NCBI RefSeq assembly: GCF_001953985.1
Contig: NZ_MBEI01000058.1
Span: forward strand, 186,001 to 250,000
Reading direction: 5' to 3'
DNA: 64,000 bases
Source of the DNA: Mycobacterium colombiense
GTDB lineage: Bacteria; Actinomycetota; Actinomycetes; Mycobacteriales; Mycobacteriaceae
How positions within the stretch are numbered: the first letter of the stretch is position 1; each line of letters begins with the position of its first letter. This document shows positions 17,591 to 24,875 of the stretch, piece after piece. The position numbers and the translations under genes were made by a program. The notes beneath the pieces are model-generated. The model saw only the letters and a list, made by a program, of their open reading frames with translations, ran no database searches and was not told the DNA's origin.

Positions 17591-18394
17591 TCAGGGCGAG
17601 GGTGTTTCAGCGTGCTCCCGGAAGCTTGTGGCAGCGCCCGGGGCGGAGAACAGCGATTTGGGCTCGACCTGCGGCAGTGCAGTGGGCTCGACGTTGGACA
17701 TTGTCCTGAGAAAGGCCGTACCCACTTCGGGGTAGGAGGTTGCTTCCGGCATGGGCCGGCGCGAAATTATGGGACGAGCCGCTAAGACGTCCGGGTCCGG
17801 CATCTGGAATGGCATGCCGGGACTGCTGATTCGCTCGCTGGGATCGATCGGTGGGGCGGCGATTTGGCTCTGGCCGGGTATGACGGGCGGCCGGTCGATC
17901 AGCTTCGGCGGTATCGCGTCCGATTTCTTAGTCTCGTCGCTCTGGGGCACGCCGGGATATTCGGGTGGAGTCGGCCCGTTCGGCGGTCGGTTCGGACCGC
18001 TGTTGCCGCCGTCGCCAGGACCCGCGGTCGGCGGTTGCGCGGTCCATGCCTGCGGCCACGCCGGACTTGCGCCGGTCGCCTGCTCGAGGTAGCGCCGCCA
18101 CGCCTGCAGGCAGCCGAACAGTTGCTGGGTGTAGTCGGCCGGCGCGGGCGGTGCCGACGACCCCGCAGCGGTGGGCGGCCCCATCGGCGGCCCCATCGGC
18201 ATTGGCGGCATGAACGGCATTGGCGGCATGAACTGCGGCATGAACTGCCCTCCCGCGGGCGCTGTGGGCAGCAGGGGCGGCGCGGTCAGGAATGGTGACC
18301 CGGCCGCCATGGCCGCCCACTGCTCCAGGAGCTGTCGCCAATACTGCAGATGCCAGAGCAGCTGCTGGTTGTAATCCGTTGCAGGCATGGACAT
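17591..18394 (-). CDS. Met/Pro-rich protein with two DYxQQL-LQxWR helical motifs
   Basis: A 267-residue protein of no family I recognise. Two copies of a helical motif, DY(N/T)QQL(L/F)xxLQxWRxxLEQ, occur at residues 7-25 and 87-105. Between them lies a run of Met-Pro-Phe-Gly repeats (about 50-73). The rest is Pro-rich and looks disordered, ending in a hydrophobic/acidic tail. A strong GGAGGT ribosome site precedes the ATG. It is the last intact gene of the shell/terpenoid island, 14 bases after the flavoprotein gene. The repeated amphipathic motif in a disordered chain would suit a scaffold, shell-binding linker or cargo adaptor (inference). No signal peptide. Confidence 0.7.
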   Translation of the reverse strand: MSMPATDYNQQLLWHLQYWRQLLEQWAAMAAGSPFLTAPPLLPTAPAGGQFMPQFMPPMPFMPPMPMGPPMGPPTAAGSSAPPAPADYTQQLFGCLQAWRRYLEQATGASPAWPQAWTAQPPTAGPGDGGNSGPNRPPNGPTPPEYPGVPQSDETKKSDAIPPKLIDRPPVIPGQSQIAAPPIDPSERISSPGMPFQMPDPDVLAARPIISRRPMPEATSYPEVGTAFLRTMSNVEPTALPQVEPKSLFSAPGAATSFREHAETPSP

Positions 18395-18408
18395 TTGTTG
18401 ACCTCCAG

Positions 18409-20658
18409 CTAGTGCGGGATGGGGGACGGAGGGGCGCCGGACGAAAGCCCGGCCGCCGGTGTGTCCAACGGATGCGGCAGCGACCGCTCGGACAATTCCG
18501 AGTCGAGCATGCGGAGCGCGCGGGTGTCGGCCGGCTCGCGGTTTTCGATGTCGAAGACGTAGCAGTAGTCACCGGCCGGTGTCGGCATCCGAATCGGACT
18601 CGACATACCTTGATCGAGGAAGCCGTACGGGAAGTCCCAGTAGAGCGCCGGGGTCTTCTCCCGGCGATCGCGACCACCCGATTCGACCCAGATGTAGTGG
18701 TCGAGAATGGCATTGACGGCATGTCGTCCCGACTCGCACGCAGACTCCATCGACGTCACCCGGGTGAACGTTTTGTTCCACGTGCCCGCGAAGACCACGG
18801 AATTGTTGTGCACCTGGTAGCCGCCATGGCGGGCCTGGAAGACGTTGCGCTGCGTGAGATCTCGGAGCCACCCGTCCTCGTCCGGGGTAGACGTCCACGA
18901 CGTTCCGTGCGGATTCCACGGGTCGCTGCCGGGGCGATTGTTCCAGTCTCCGACGATGGGAACGAGGTACGGTGACTCGTTGCGAACTATGCGGCCGCGG
19001 CCCTGACCGGGTCCGGCAGCCATGAGCAGTCCGCGATCGAGCGCATACCACGCGGGCCACGGCATGACCTCTTCCCCGGCCGATCCCGGGCAGCTCGTGA
19101 GCGCCGAAATGATCTGGCGCCACACCTCTGCGGCGATTTCGTCGGGTGTGCAGTCGCGGGCCGCCTTACCCTGCCCGGAGGCGTCGACCAGGTGAGAAGA
19201 GGGGGTGTTGAAATCCCCGATGTCGACCGAGAGCACCGAGACGCAGCCGTCGCGGTCCAGAATCGGCCGCTTCTCCCACAATCCAGACTGGTTGATCGAC
19301 GACAGCGCCCAGTCCGTGCCGGTCAGCAAGATGTGTCCGCGGAGCAACTGAAATTCCGTGTCGAAGTAGTACTGGATGCCGCACAGCGTCTGGAACCGAT
19401 CCCATGGCACCCGTCCCATCTCGTCCATCGAGTAGGGATTCCGTCGGTGCTGCGGCCGCGTGGTCTGGGGCTGCAGTGGACCGTCGGGTGGGGGAGGGAT
19501 GGTGGTGAAACCGTCCAGCCTGAACACGGTTCCGCCGGTGCCCGCCGCGCGCAGCGCGGTGGTGATGTATTCGGCTTGCGGGGCGTCGACGGCGACGACC
19601 GTGTAATCGGGAGCCACCCGGGTACCGTCGGCAAACGTGATCTGCGCGCGGGGACGCAGGTGGGGTGGCTGAGCCGGGTCGAAGACCGGAGGATCGAGGC
19701 GCTTCGCCTTATTGCGGACGAAGCCGACGCCGAGTGTGACGAGGTGGCGGTACCAGTGGTCCAGCCACGACTCGGTGGTGGGACCATTGAGCACCCCGTC
19801 GGCCTTGTTGTCGCGGCGGTCCATATTCAGATACAGCTGCAGATAGGTGCTCATGTTGGTGCGCGCGTCGCCCCAGACCGAATCGAGAGCGACCAGGATC
19901 CTTGGCAGTTGGCGCAACAGCCTGTCGCAACTCGGCGAATAGGAGAACTTGCTGATCCCGGTCGTGCGGTCGTATCCGACCAAGAAATCGTAGGCGGACA
20001 CGTTCTGCAGTTCCCGCGCGCGACGCAATGGACTGGTGGACAGGTAGTGGAGCAGCCTGCCCAGGTAGGTCCCGACGTCGCTGGGAGTGAAGCCCAATGT
20101 CGCGAGTTCGCTGAGGATTCCGAAAAATTCGGCGGGGCTGCGTGGGAGTTCGCTCGGAAAGACGAGGGACGGCCGGTCGTGCACCGTGGTGCCCTTGGTG
20201 ATGACCCGCCGAACGTTGTCGTAGACAGTGCGCGAAGTCGGTGTCCAGCTGCCCGGCTGCGTGAACTCGTAGAGCGGGATGCGCTGGAACAGGTCCCAGA
20301 TATGCAGGTAGAACGCTGGAAAGAAGCGAAAGCCATGTTCGCCCGGAACTGCTCGCTGCGGGTTGCGCGGCCGGCCCCGTCGGCCCGGAAAGGGACGCAG
20401 CTCGGCTTGGCTCCCGTCGCGCGTGCCCACCGTCGAATATTGAGAGGCGGCAAGGCCGCCGAGCTTGACCGGCGGGTAGGTTCCCGCCGGCTCGGATCCC
20501 AGCCCGTTGCGTTCATCCTCTCGTGGCTCGTACACCGTCACCACGAAACCGCGCTCGGCGAGTTCGTGAGCGGCGGTGAGCCCGGCGATGCCGGCACCGA
20601 GTACCGCCACCGTGGGGCGTCGTTGGCGTGACGCCGGCGTCGTTATGCGCTCGGACAT
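18409..20658 (-). CDS. FAD-dependent desaturase-like oxidoreductase (carotenoid/squalene type)
   Basis: A 749-residue flavoprotein with an N-terminal FAD motif VAVLGAGIAGLTAAHELAERG (about 17-37), the segment EHGFRFFPAFY found in phytoene-desaturase and hydroxysqualene-dehydroxylase relatives, and a C-terminal FAD signature around VVFAGTWNKTFTRVTSMESA and SGRHAV. Family members desaturate or isomerise isoprenoid chains. It is longer than usual (about 450-550 residues) because of insertions and a C-terminal tail. It overlaps the SCP2 gene by 16 bases. With the polyprenyl synthase and CrtC-like genes upstream it points to an isoprenoid product. Confidence 0.78.
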   Translation of the reverse strand: MSERITTPASRQRRPTVAVLGAGIAGLTAAHELAERGFVVTVYEPREDERNGLGSEPAGTYPPVKLGGLAASQYSTVGTRDGSQAELRPFPGRRGRPRNPQRAVPGEHGFRFFPAFYLHIWDLFQRIPLYEFTQPGSWTPTSRTVYDNVRRVITKGTTVHDRPSLVFPSELPRSPAEFFGILSELATLGFTPSDVGTYLGRLLHYLSTSPLRRARELQNVSAYDFLVGYDRTTGISKFSYSPSCDRLLRQLPRILVALDSVWGDARTNMSTYLQLYLNMDRRDNKADGVLNGPTTESWLDHWYRHLVTLGVGFVRNKAKRLDPPVFDPAQPPHLRPRAQITFADGTRVAPDYTVVAVDAPQAEYITTALRAAGTGGTVFRLDGFTTIPPPPDGPLQPQTTRPQHRRNPYSMDEMGRVPWDRFQTLCGIQYYFDTEFQLLRGHILLTGTDWALSSINQSGLWEKRPILDRDGCVSVLSVDIGDFNTPSSHLVDASGQGKAARDCTPDEIAAEVWRQIISALTSCPGSAGEEVMPWPAWYALDRGLLMAAGPGQGRGRIVRNESPYLVPIVGDWNNRPGSDPWNPHGTSWTSTPDEDGWLRDLTQRNVFQARHGGYQVHNNSVVFAGTWNKTFTRVTSMESACESGRHAVNAILDHYIWVESGGRDRREKTPALYWDFPYGFLDQGMSSPIRMPTPAGDYCYVFDIENREPADTRALRMLDSELSERSLPHPLDTPAAGLSSGAPPSPIPH

Positions 20659-21059
20659 GGTGCCCCCGTGCGAAGTTCGGACAGGAGGGTGGGCTGCGAG
20701 GGGGCCCGGATCGCGGCGTGGACATACGCCAGCAGCGAGTCGTGCGCACGCTGGACGTCATCGAGCTGCCCGCGTACGCGCACCTTGCCGATCTCCACGG
20801 CCTCGCCGAGCCCCACCCTGGCATCGAGCAGGTCGAGGATGGTGACTCGTGAGGTGGCGATCCGGGCACCGGCCGGCTGCGCCGCGCCGTCCGACACGCG
20901 AAGCCGAGTGCCACCGTGCAGCGAGAACATCTCGCCGTCGACGTCGAGTTCGACCACCATCGGGCCGAGCGCTGCGACCAGCAATCGGTAACTGTCGGGC
21001 ACCTCGTCCTCCAGGTGCTCGAGTGAGCGCCGCAATAGCGACGAAATACGTTCAGCCAT
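20643..21059 (-). CDS. SCP2 sterol/lipid-carrier domain protein
   Basis: A 138-residue protein matching the SCP2 pattern: a sheet ending with DGAAQPAGARIATSRVTILDL, then the G-rich segment EIGKVRVRGQLDDVQRAHDSL. SCP2 domains bind sterols, acyl-CoAs or isoprenoids and present them to enzymes. No signal peptide, so cytosolic. It overlaps both neighbours (8 bases with the CrtC-like gene, 16 with the flavoprotein gene), a sign of tight cotranslation. It probably carries the hydrophobic intermediate of this cluster (inference). Confidence 0.72.
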   Translation of the reverse strand: MAERISSLLRRSLEHLEDEVPDSYRLLVAALGPMVVELDVDGEMFSLHGGTRLRVSDGAAQPAGARIATSRVTILDLLDARVGLGEAVEIGKVRVRGQLDDVQRAHDSLLAYVHAAIRAPSQPTLLSELRTGAPCPSA

Positions 21060-22074
21060 AGAGGAACTCGAATACGCCGGTGCCGGTGAAGTCGAAGGGC
21101 CGGCCGTTGATCGTGCCGCTCGCTCGAGCGGTGCCGCCCGTTTCGCAGAGCACAGTCGATCGGTCGAGGAACGCCTCGCTCGGCTGCGCCAGGCGGGCAT
21201 AAGAAACCGAGTGGAACTCGGCGTGCACCCTGTCGCCCGCCCGGGTCGCGGTGATATCCATCCGGGCCGGAACGCCGGGCACCTCGCCGTCGACCAGCAG
21301 CCGCATCGGGGACGGCAGGGTGCAATCGGCCGCGCGGGCGAGCCGGCCGTCCGAGCGCGTCCGCACCGCCGCGTGCCGGAATATCGCGGCGGGCTCGTCG
21401 CGATGCCAGACGTACAGCGCCTGCGACAGGCAGCGCAGCCGGTTCCGGTCGGTCGTCTGCAAGAACACCATCGACCACGGGTTCTGCGGCTCGGTGGGCA
21501 ATACGGTGCCCCACGTCCAGCCGAAGTCGTCGCCCCACCGGAACCGACCCCAGTTGTGGTCGTGATAGGCGAGGTCGTCTTCCACGCGATGTTCGCGACC
21601 GCCGATACAGAGCGATCCGTCGGCGCGTAGCCGCGGGACGAAGAGCCAGCTGATCCGGCCGTCGCCCAGCGCTTGGTTGCGGACCACGAACGGGCGGGTC
21701 GCCGAGGTGAAGCGCAGCTCACCCCGAATGTCCTTGTCGGGCAAGTCGATTGTGACGCGGTAGCCCTCGGGTAGGACCGTCATCCGATTGCGGCCGATGG
21801 TCAGTTCACCCAGATCTGCCGAGACGTTCAGGTCGCGCTCGTCGAACCGCTCGATGGCGCCGGTCCAGTTCTCGTCGTGCGCGATCACGATGACGCGTGG
21901 CGCCAGCCGGACTTCGTTGGCGCGCAACTCTTCATTGTTGAGGCTGAAGTTGATCAAGAGCCGCCAGCCTCGTCCGTGGACCACGAAGTGGTGCCACTCC
22001 TTGAAGCTCGTCGGGCGGGCGGTGGCCAGCATGGGCGCGCGGAGGAAGTCGTTGCGTGCGAGCAGCGCGCTCAT
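21052..22074 (-). CDS. CrtC/AttH-like lipocalin-fold protein (isoprenoid hydratase or cyclase-like)
   Basis: A 340-residue protein. YHDHNWGR (residues 170-177) is the signature of carotenoid 1,2-hydratases (CrtC) and related AttH-type double-lipocalin enzymes, some of which act as cyclases; flanking GDDFGWTWGTVLP fits the same family. Expected activity is water addition or cyclisation on an isoprenoid, but many members are uncharacterised. I chose the ATG at 22074 because it overlaps the upstream stop (ATGA), the coupling seen through this operon; a GTG three codons earlier (22083) is possible. Downstream it overlaps the SCP2 gene. Confidence 0.65.
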   Translation of the reverse strand: MSALLARNDFLRAPMLATARPTSFKEWHHFVVHGRGWRLLINFSLNNEELRANEVRLAPRVIVIAHDENWTGAIERFDERDLNVSADLGELTIGRNRMTVLPEGYRVTIDLPDKDIRGELRFTSATRPFVVRNQALGDGRISWLFVPRLRADGSLCIGGREHRVEDDLAYHDHNWGRFRWGDDFGWTWGTVLPTEPQNPWSMVFLQTTDRNRLRCLSQALYVWHRDEPAAIFRHAAVRTRSDGRLARAADCTLPSPMRLLVDGEVPGVPARMDITATRAGDRVHAEFHSVSYARLAQPSEAFLDRSTVLCETGGTARASGTINGRPFDFTGTGVFEFLYG

Positions 22075-22340
22075 CGTAGCCACCGCGTGGTCGGCATCAT
22101 CGCCGGGGCAGTCGGATCCTGCTGTGTCGTAGTCGAATTGGCGATCCGCTCGATCGCCGCACCGAGGCTCGCCAGCCCGAGCAGGACATGCACGAAGTCA
22201 TCTGGGCCGCGTGACGTGTCGGGTCGACGGTCGTCGTCGGCCAGGGTGTGCACCATCCGGCCCACGCCGGCGAGGCCGACCAGATAGCCGATGAAGTTGC
22301 TCTGGTCGGCGAGGGCTTCGCGAGGGTCGGTGAGCGTCAT
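22071..22340 (-). CDS. Small protein of unknown function in the shell/terpenoid operon
   Basis: An 89-residue protein with no recognised family. Two moderately hydrophobic helices (NFIGYLVGLAGVGRMVHTL and FVHVLLGLASLGAAIERI) flank a charged linker (DDDRRPDTSRGPDD), giving a helical-hairpin look rather than clear membrane helices. ATGA overlaps bind it to both neighbours, so it is certainly translated with the operon. It may be a small subunit or cargo factor; nothing more can be said. Confidence 0.65.
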   Translation of the reverse strand: MTLTDPREALADQSNFIGYLVGLAGVGRMVHTLADDDRRPDTSRGPDDFVHVLLGLASLGAAIERIANSTTTQQDPTAPAMMPTTRWLR

Positions 22341-22795
22341 GCGAACCCCTCGGGCCGCAGGCGAGCCAGGATGGAGTCGTCGAGGTCATGCCCGATGACA
22401 ACGTCGGCCAGCAGATCCGCCCAGGCATCAGGGGTGGCGTTGGGCGCGGCGGGACCGTCAAGAACGTTGAGGCTCAACATCTCCCAGACGCGCCGGAGGT
22501 TCTCGACGGCTTCGGAGGTGGCTAGTGCGTCGCGCAACCGCGCACCGCGTGGGGTGGCCGCGTAGCGGCGGCCTTCGGCGACGAGTAGGTCGTGCAGCCC
22601 GCGGGCGGCCGCGGGATTTCCCAGCACCGCGCGGCGCGCGCCGACAAGCAACTCGTACGCGGTTCGCTCCGTCCCGCTGGCTTCTTCCGGCGGCGCCGGG
22701 CGCAGTTGCGGGGTCTCCCGCTCGATGAGGTCGAGAGTGAGCTCGCGGATCCGTTCGAGCTCCGCCAGCATGCCGATCATGGATTCGGGGTTCAT
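22337..22795 (-). CDS. Helical protein of unknown function in the shell/terpenoid operon
   Basis: A 152-residue, largely alpha-helical protein (MIGMLAELERIRELTLDLIE at the start; ARRAVLGNPAAARGLHDLL in the middle) with no family I know. The ATG overlaps the polyprenyl synthase stop (ATGA) and its own stop overlaps the next ATG. No signal peptide or membrane helix. The conserved coupling argues for a stoichiometric partner of the neighbouring enzymes. Confidence 0.65.
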   Translation of the reverse strand: MNPESMIGMLAELERIRELTLDLIERETPQLRPAPPEEASGTERTAYELLVGARRAVLGNPAAARGLHDLLVAEGRRYAATPRGARLRDALATSEAVENLRRVWEMLSLNVLDGPAAPNATPDAWADLLADVVIGHDLDDSILARLRPEGFA

Positions 22796-23997
22796 CGGGT
22801 CCGCCCGTGCACGTAGTCGACGAGGTCGTCCAGCATGTCGCGATGGCGGCTGCGGGGAAACCAGTCGAGACCGGCGAGCACGGCACCCGCCTGCTGGGCA
22901 TGTTCGGCGGCGACATTCCGGGCGTGCTTGAGCGAACCGGCCCGGTGCATCAGCTCGTAGATCCATCGAACGTCGTTGAGGCTCTTCGCCTCCGAGGGTT
23001 TGTGTACCTGCAGCCGAGCCTGGATTTGGTCCCGGCCCAACTGAGACAGTTGCCCGCAGACGGTAAGTCGATCCAGCAACTGGGCCAGCTCCAACTCGCC
23101 GTCGGGTCCCGGTCGGCGCTTGGCCAGGATCGCCACGGCGCGTTCCCGGTCCTTCGGCTCGGCGGATCGCAAGGTATGCAACAGCATCAGGGTCCGCTTG
23201 CCCTCCCAGATGTCGCCGCCGATCTCCTTTCCGTACTCCTCGGGATCCCCCCGCAAGTTCAGTAGGTCGTCGGTGATCTGAAAGGCCGCACCGAGGTGGC
23301 GGCCGAGGGACTCCAGGGCGGCCATTCGCTCGGGTCCGGCGCCGGCCGCGATCGCGCCCGCCTGCAGCGGCGTGATGAACGTGTACCAGCTGGTCTTGAG
23401 CTCCACCATGGTGAGGTAGTCGGCGTCGTTGAGCCGCCAGGTGTTGGATCGGACCCACCCGAGTTCCAGCCCCTGGCCGTCGACGGTCATGCGGGTCATC
23501 TTGGCGACGGCTCGCAGGATGCGCAGGGCGGGTCCGAGCCCGACCCGCTCGACGTTGTCCAGCAGCGGTTGTAGCGACAGCGACAGCATTGCATCGCCGA
23601 CGTTGACGGCGATCGGCACCCCGTGGTCGATGTGCAGCGTGGGTTTGCCGCGCCGCCACCAAGATTCGTCCTCGATGTCATCATGGATGAGGAACGCGTT
23701 GTGGTACAGCTCAAGCGTCGCGGCGGTCGGAAGTACCGCCTCGAGATGGCCGCCGAGGCCGAGGCAGGTGGCGATGGTCAGCGCCGGCCGCAGCGCCTTC
23801 CCGCCGCGCAGCGGATACTCGAGGATCAGATCGTAGAGGCCGTTCGACCCGCGCTCCCCGGGACCGTACAGCCGCTCGATCTCGCCGTCACAGGCCTCTT
23901 TGCACAGGGCGAGATAGTCGTCGAGCGGATTGCAGGCTATCGGGTTCGTACCGCTGTCACGTGATTCATGCTTTGAGAGCGACGAGGCCTGTGGCAT
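22792..23997 (-). CDS. Polyprenyl (geranylgeranyl-type) diphosphate synthase
   Basis: Trans-isoprenyl diphosphate synthase that condenses IPP with an allylic diphosphate. Of 401 residues, the first Asp-rich motif DDIED is at 106-110 and the second, DDLLN, at 243-247, followed by GKRTLMLLHTL; the GGKALRP substrate motif is at 65-71. The second motif ends in Asn, as in eukaryote-like GGPP synthases. The chain has about 100 extra residues after the usual end. ATG 23997 was chosen for its AAGGA site 6 bases upstream; it lies 32 bases inside the shell gene. Product length is not predictable from sequence. It should feed the CrtC-like and desaturase-like proteins downstream. Confidence 0.88.
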   Translation of the reverse strand: MPQASSLSKHESRDSGTNPIACNPLDDYLALCKEACDGEIERLYGPGERGSNGLYDLILEYPLRGGKALRPALTIATCLGLGGHLEAVLPTAATLELYHNAFLIHDDIEDESWWRRGKPTLHIDHGVPIAVNVGDAMLSLSLQPLLDNVERVGLGPALRILRAVAKMTRMTVDGQGLELGWVRSNTWRLNDADYLTMVELKTSWYTFITPLQAGAIAAGAGPERMAALESLGRHLGAAFQITDDLLNLRGDPEEYGKEIGGDIWEGKRTLMLLHTLRSAEPKDRERAVAILAKRRPGPDGELELAQLLDRLTVCGQLSQLGRDQIQARLQVHKPSEAKSLNDVRWIYELMHRAGSLKHARNVAAEHAQQAGAVLAGLDWFPRSRHRDMLDDLVDYVHGRTR

Positions 23998-24772
23998 CTG
24001 TGATCCTTGCCGCGTAACGGACCCGGGGGGAGAACTGGATTGTGCCCGTGCTGGTTTCGCCGTCGACCTCCAGGCTGGGGAGGGCACTGAATGCGACGTC
24101 CACCGGCTCCTCGCCGGGCGATGCGTCCGGCGCCGCGCCTTGGCCGATCCGCCGGCGACGGCCGATCAAGACCATCCGGACCCTCGTTTGGGCAGTACCG
24201 TCGAGCGGCTCGAATCGGTAGAGCGAGTTGATGTTCGCCGCGGCCAGTATCTGCTCGGCGATGTTGTAATAGCCGCTGACCAACTGGTTGAGGACTTGGA
24301 GCCCCACAGTATTGGTGATCAGGCAGGACGGCGCCCGATACCCGGCGTTCTCAACGAGCACGCGGGCCGCGATCAGTGAGTTCTGTATGTCCTGCGCGTT
24401 GGTGGACGCGAAGGTGAGGGTATTCGTGGGGCTCGGGGCCGCCGCAAAGCACTGCTTGAGGACGTCGGTGTCGAAGAAGTTGGCGAGGGTTTTGGTCGCT
24501 GCCATCACTGCGGTGAGCAGCGCATCGGGGGTCGGCGCAATCAGCTCCGCGACCGTCAGCTGAAACGTCGGCGTCGGCGGCGGAGGCGGAGACGGAGGCG
24601 GGCCGAGGGAAAGAAAGCCGGCGGACCCACCCAGCAGGCCATTGGCAACATTGAGCTGGCCGGGGTCGCCGGTGTCCCAGTGCGGGATGGCCTGCCAGGC
24701 AACGCTGCACTGCCCGAACGCCTCTTTGACTGCTTGGTTGGCGTGGGCCAACCGCTCTGCACTCAAGTACAT
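23966..24772 (-). CDS. Probable HK97-fold encapsulin-like shell protein
   Basis: A 268-residue protein. The order of elements fits HK97-type shells: an N-arm (VAWQAIPHWDTGDPGQ), an E-loop region carrying a proline run (residues 57-69), FQLTVAELIAPTPDALLTAV as the spine helix entrance, then a P-domain with GYRAPSCLITNTVGLQVLNQL, a strand RVRMVLIGRRRR, and a closing ARITDATGLVAL. It is not close to Cfp29 (family 1) or to the MMPI/SrpI type as I remember them, and no cNMP-binding domain is present. The ATG at 24772 has an AAGGAG site 6 bases upstream; in-frame ATG 24811 and TTG 24835 lack one. It lies next to a polyprenyl synthase, as in some encapsulin loci. Fold assignment is inference. Confidence 0.55.
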   Translation of the reverse strand: MYLSAERLAHANQAVKEAFGQCSVAWQAIPHWDTGDPGQLNVANGLLGGSAGFLSLGPPPSPPPPPTPTFQLTVAELIAPTPDALLTAVMAATKTLANFFDTDVLKQCFAAAPSPTNTLTFASTNAQDIQNSLIAARVLVENAGYRAPSCLITNTVGLQVLNQLVSGYYNIAEQILAAANINSLYRFEPLDGTAQTRVRMVLIGRRRRIGQGAAPDASPGEEPVDVAFSALPSLEVDGETSTGTIQFSPRVRYAARITDATGLVALKA

Positions 24773-24861
24773 GGCCGCTCCTTGACCGCCCCGGCTGTCG
24801 GTACGAATCATGAGACAAATACCACACTCGCGCAATCACTAGAGCAAACTTCCAAAAGTGG

Positions 24862-24875
24862 AGTAGTGCACTACT
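24862..24875. promoter_or_regulatory. 14-bp perfect palindrome at the cyclase/shell gene junction
   Basis: AGTAGTGCACTACT is a perfect inverted repeat covering the cyclase stop codon and lying about 90 bases upstream of the preferred shell-gene start. It could be an operator for an internal promoter. As RNA, a 14-nt self-complementary run without loop is a poor terminator. Confidence 0.4.

Noticed and set aside
23966..24772. Cyclic-nucleotide-binding domain in the shell protein, as in family 2B encapsulins
   Set aside because: No cNMP-binding cassette is visible and the chain is too short to hold one beside the HK97 domain.
24773..24835. Earlier starts for the shell-like gene (ATG 24811, TTG 24835)
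   Set aside because: Neither has a ribosome site, whereas ATG 24772 follows AAGGAG at good spacing.
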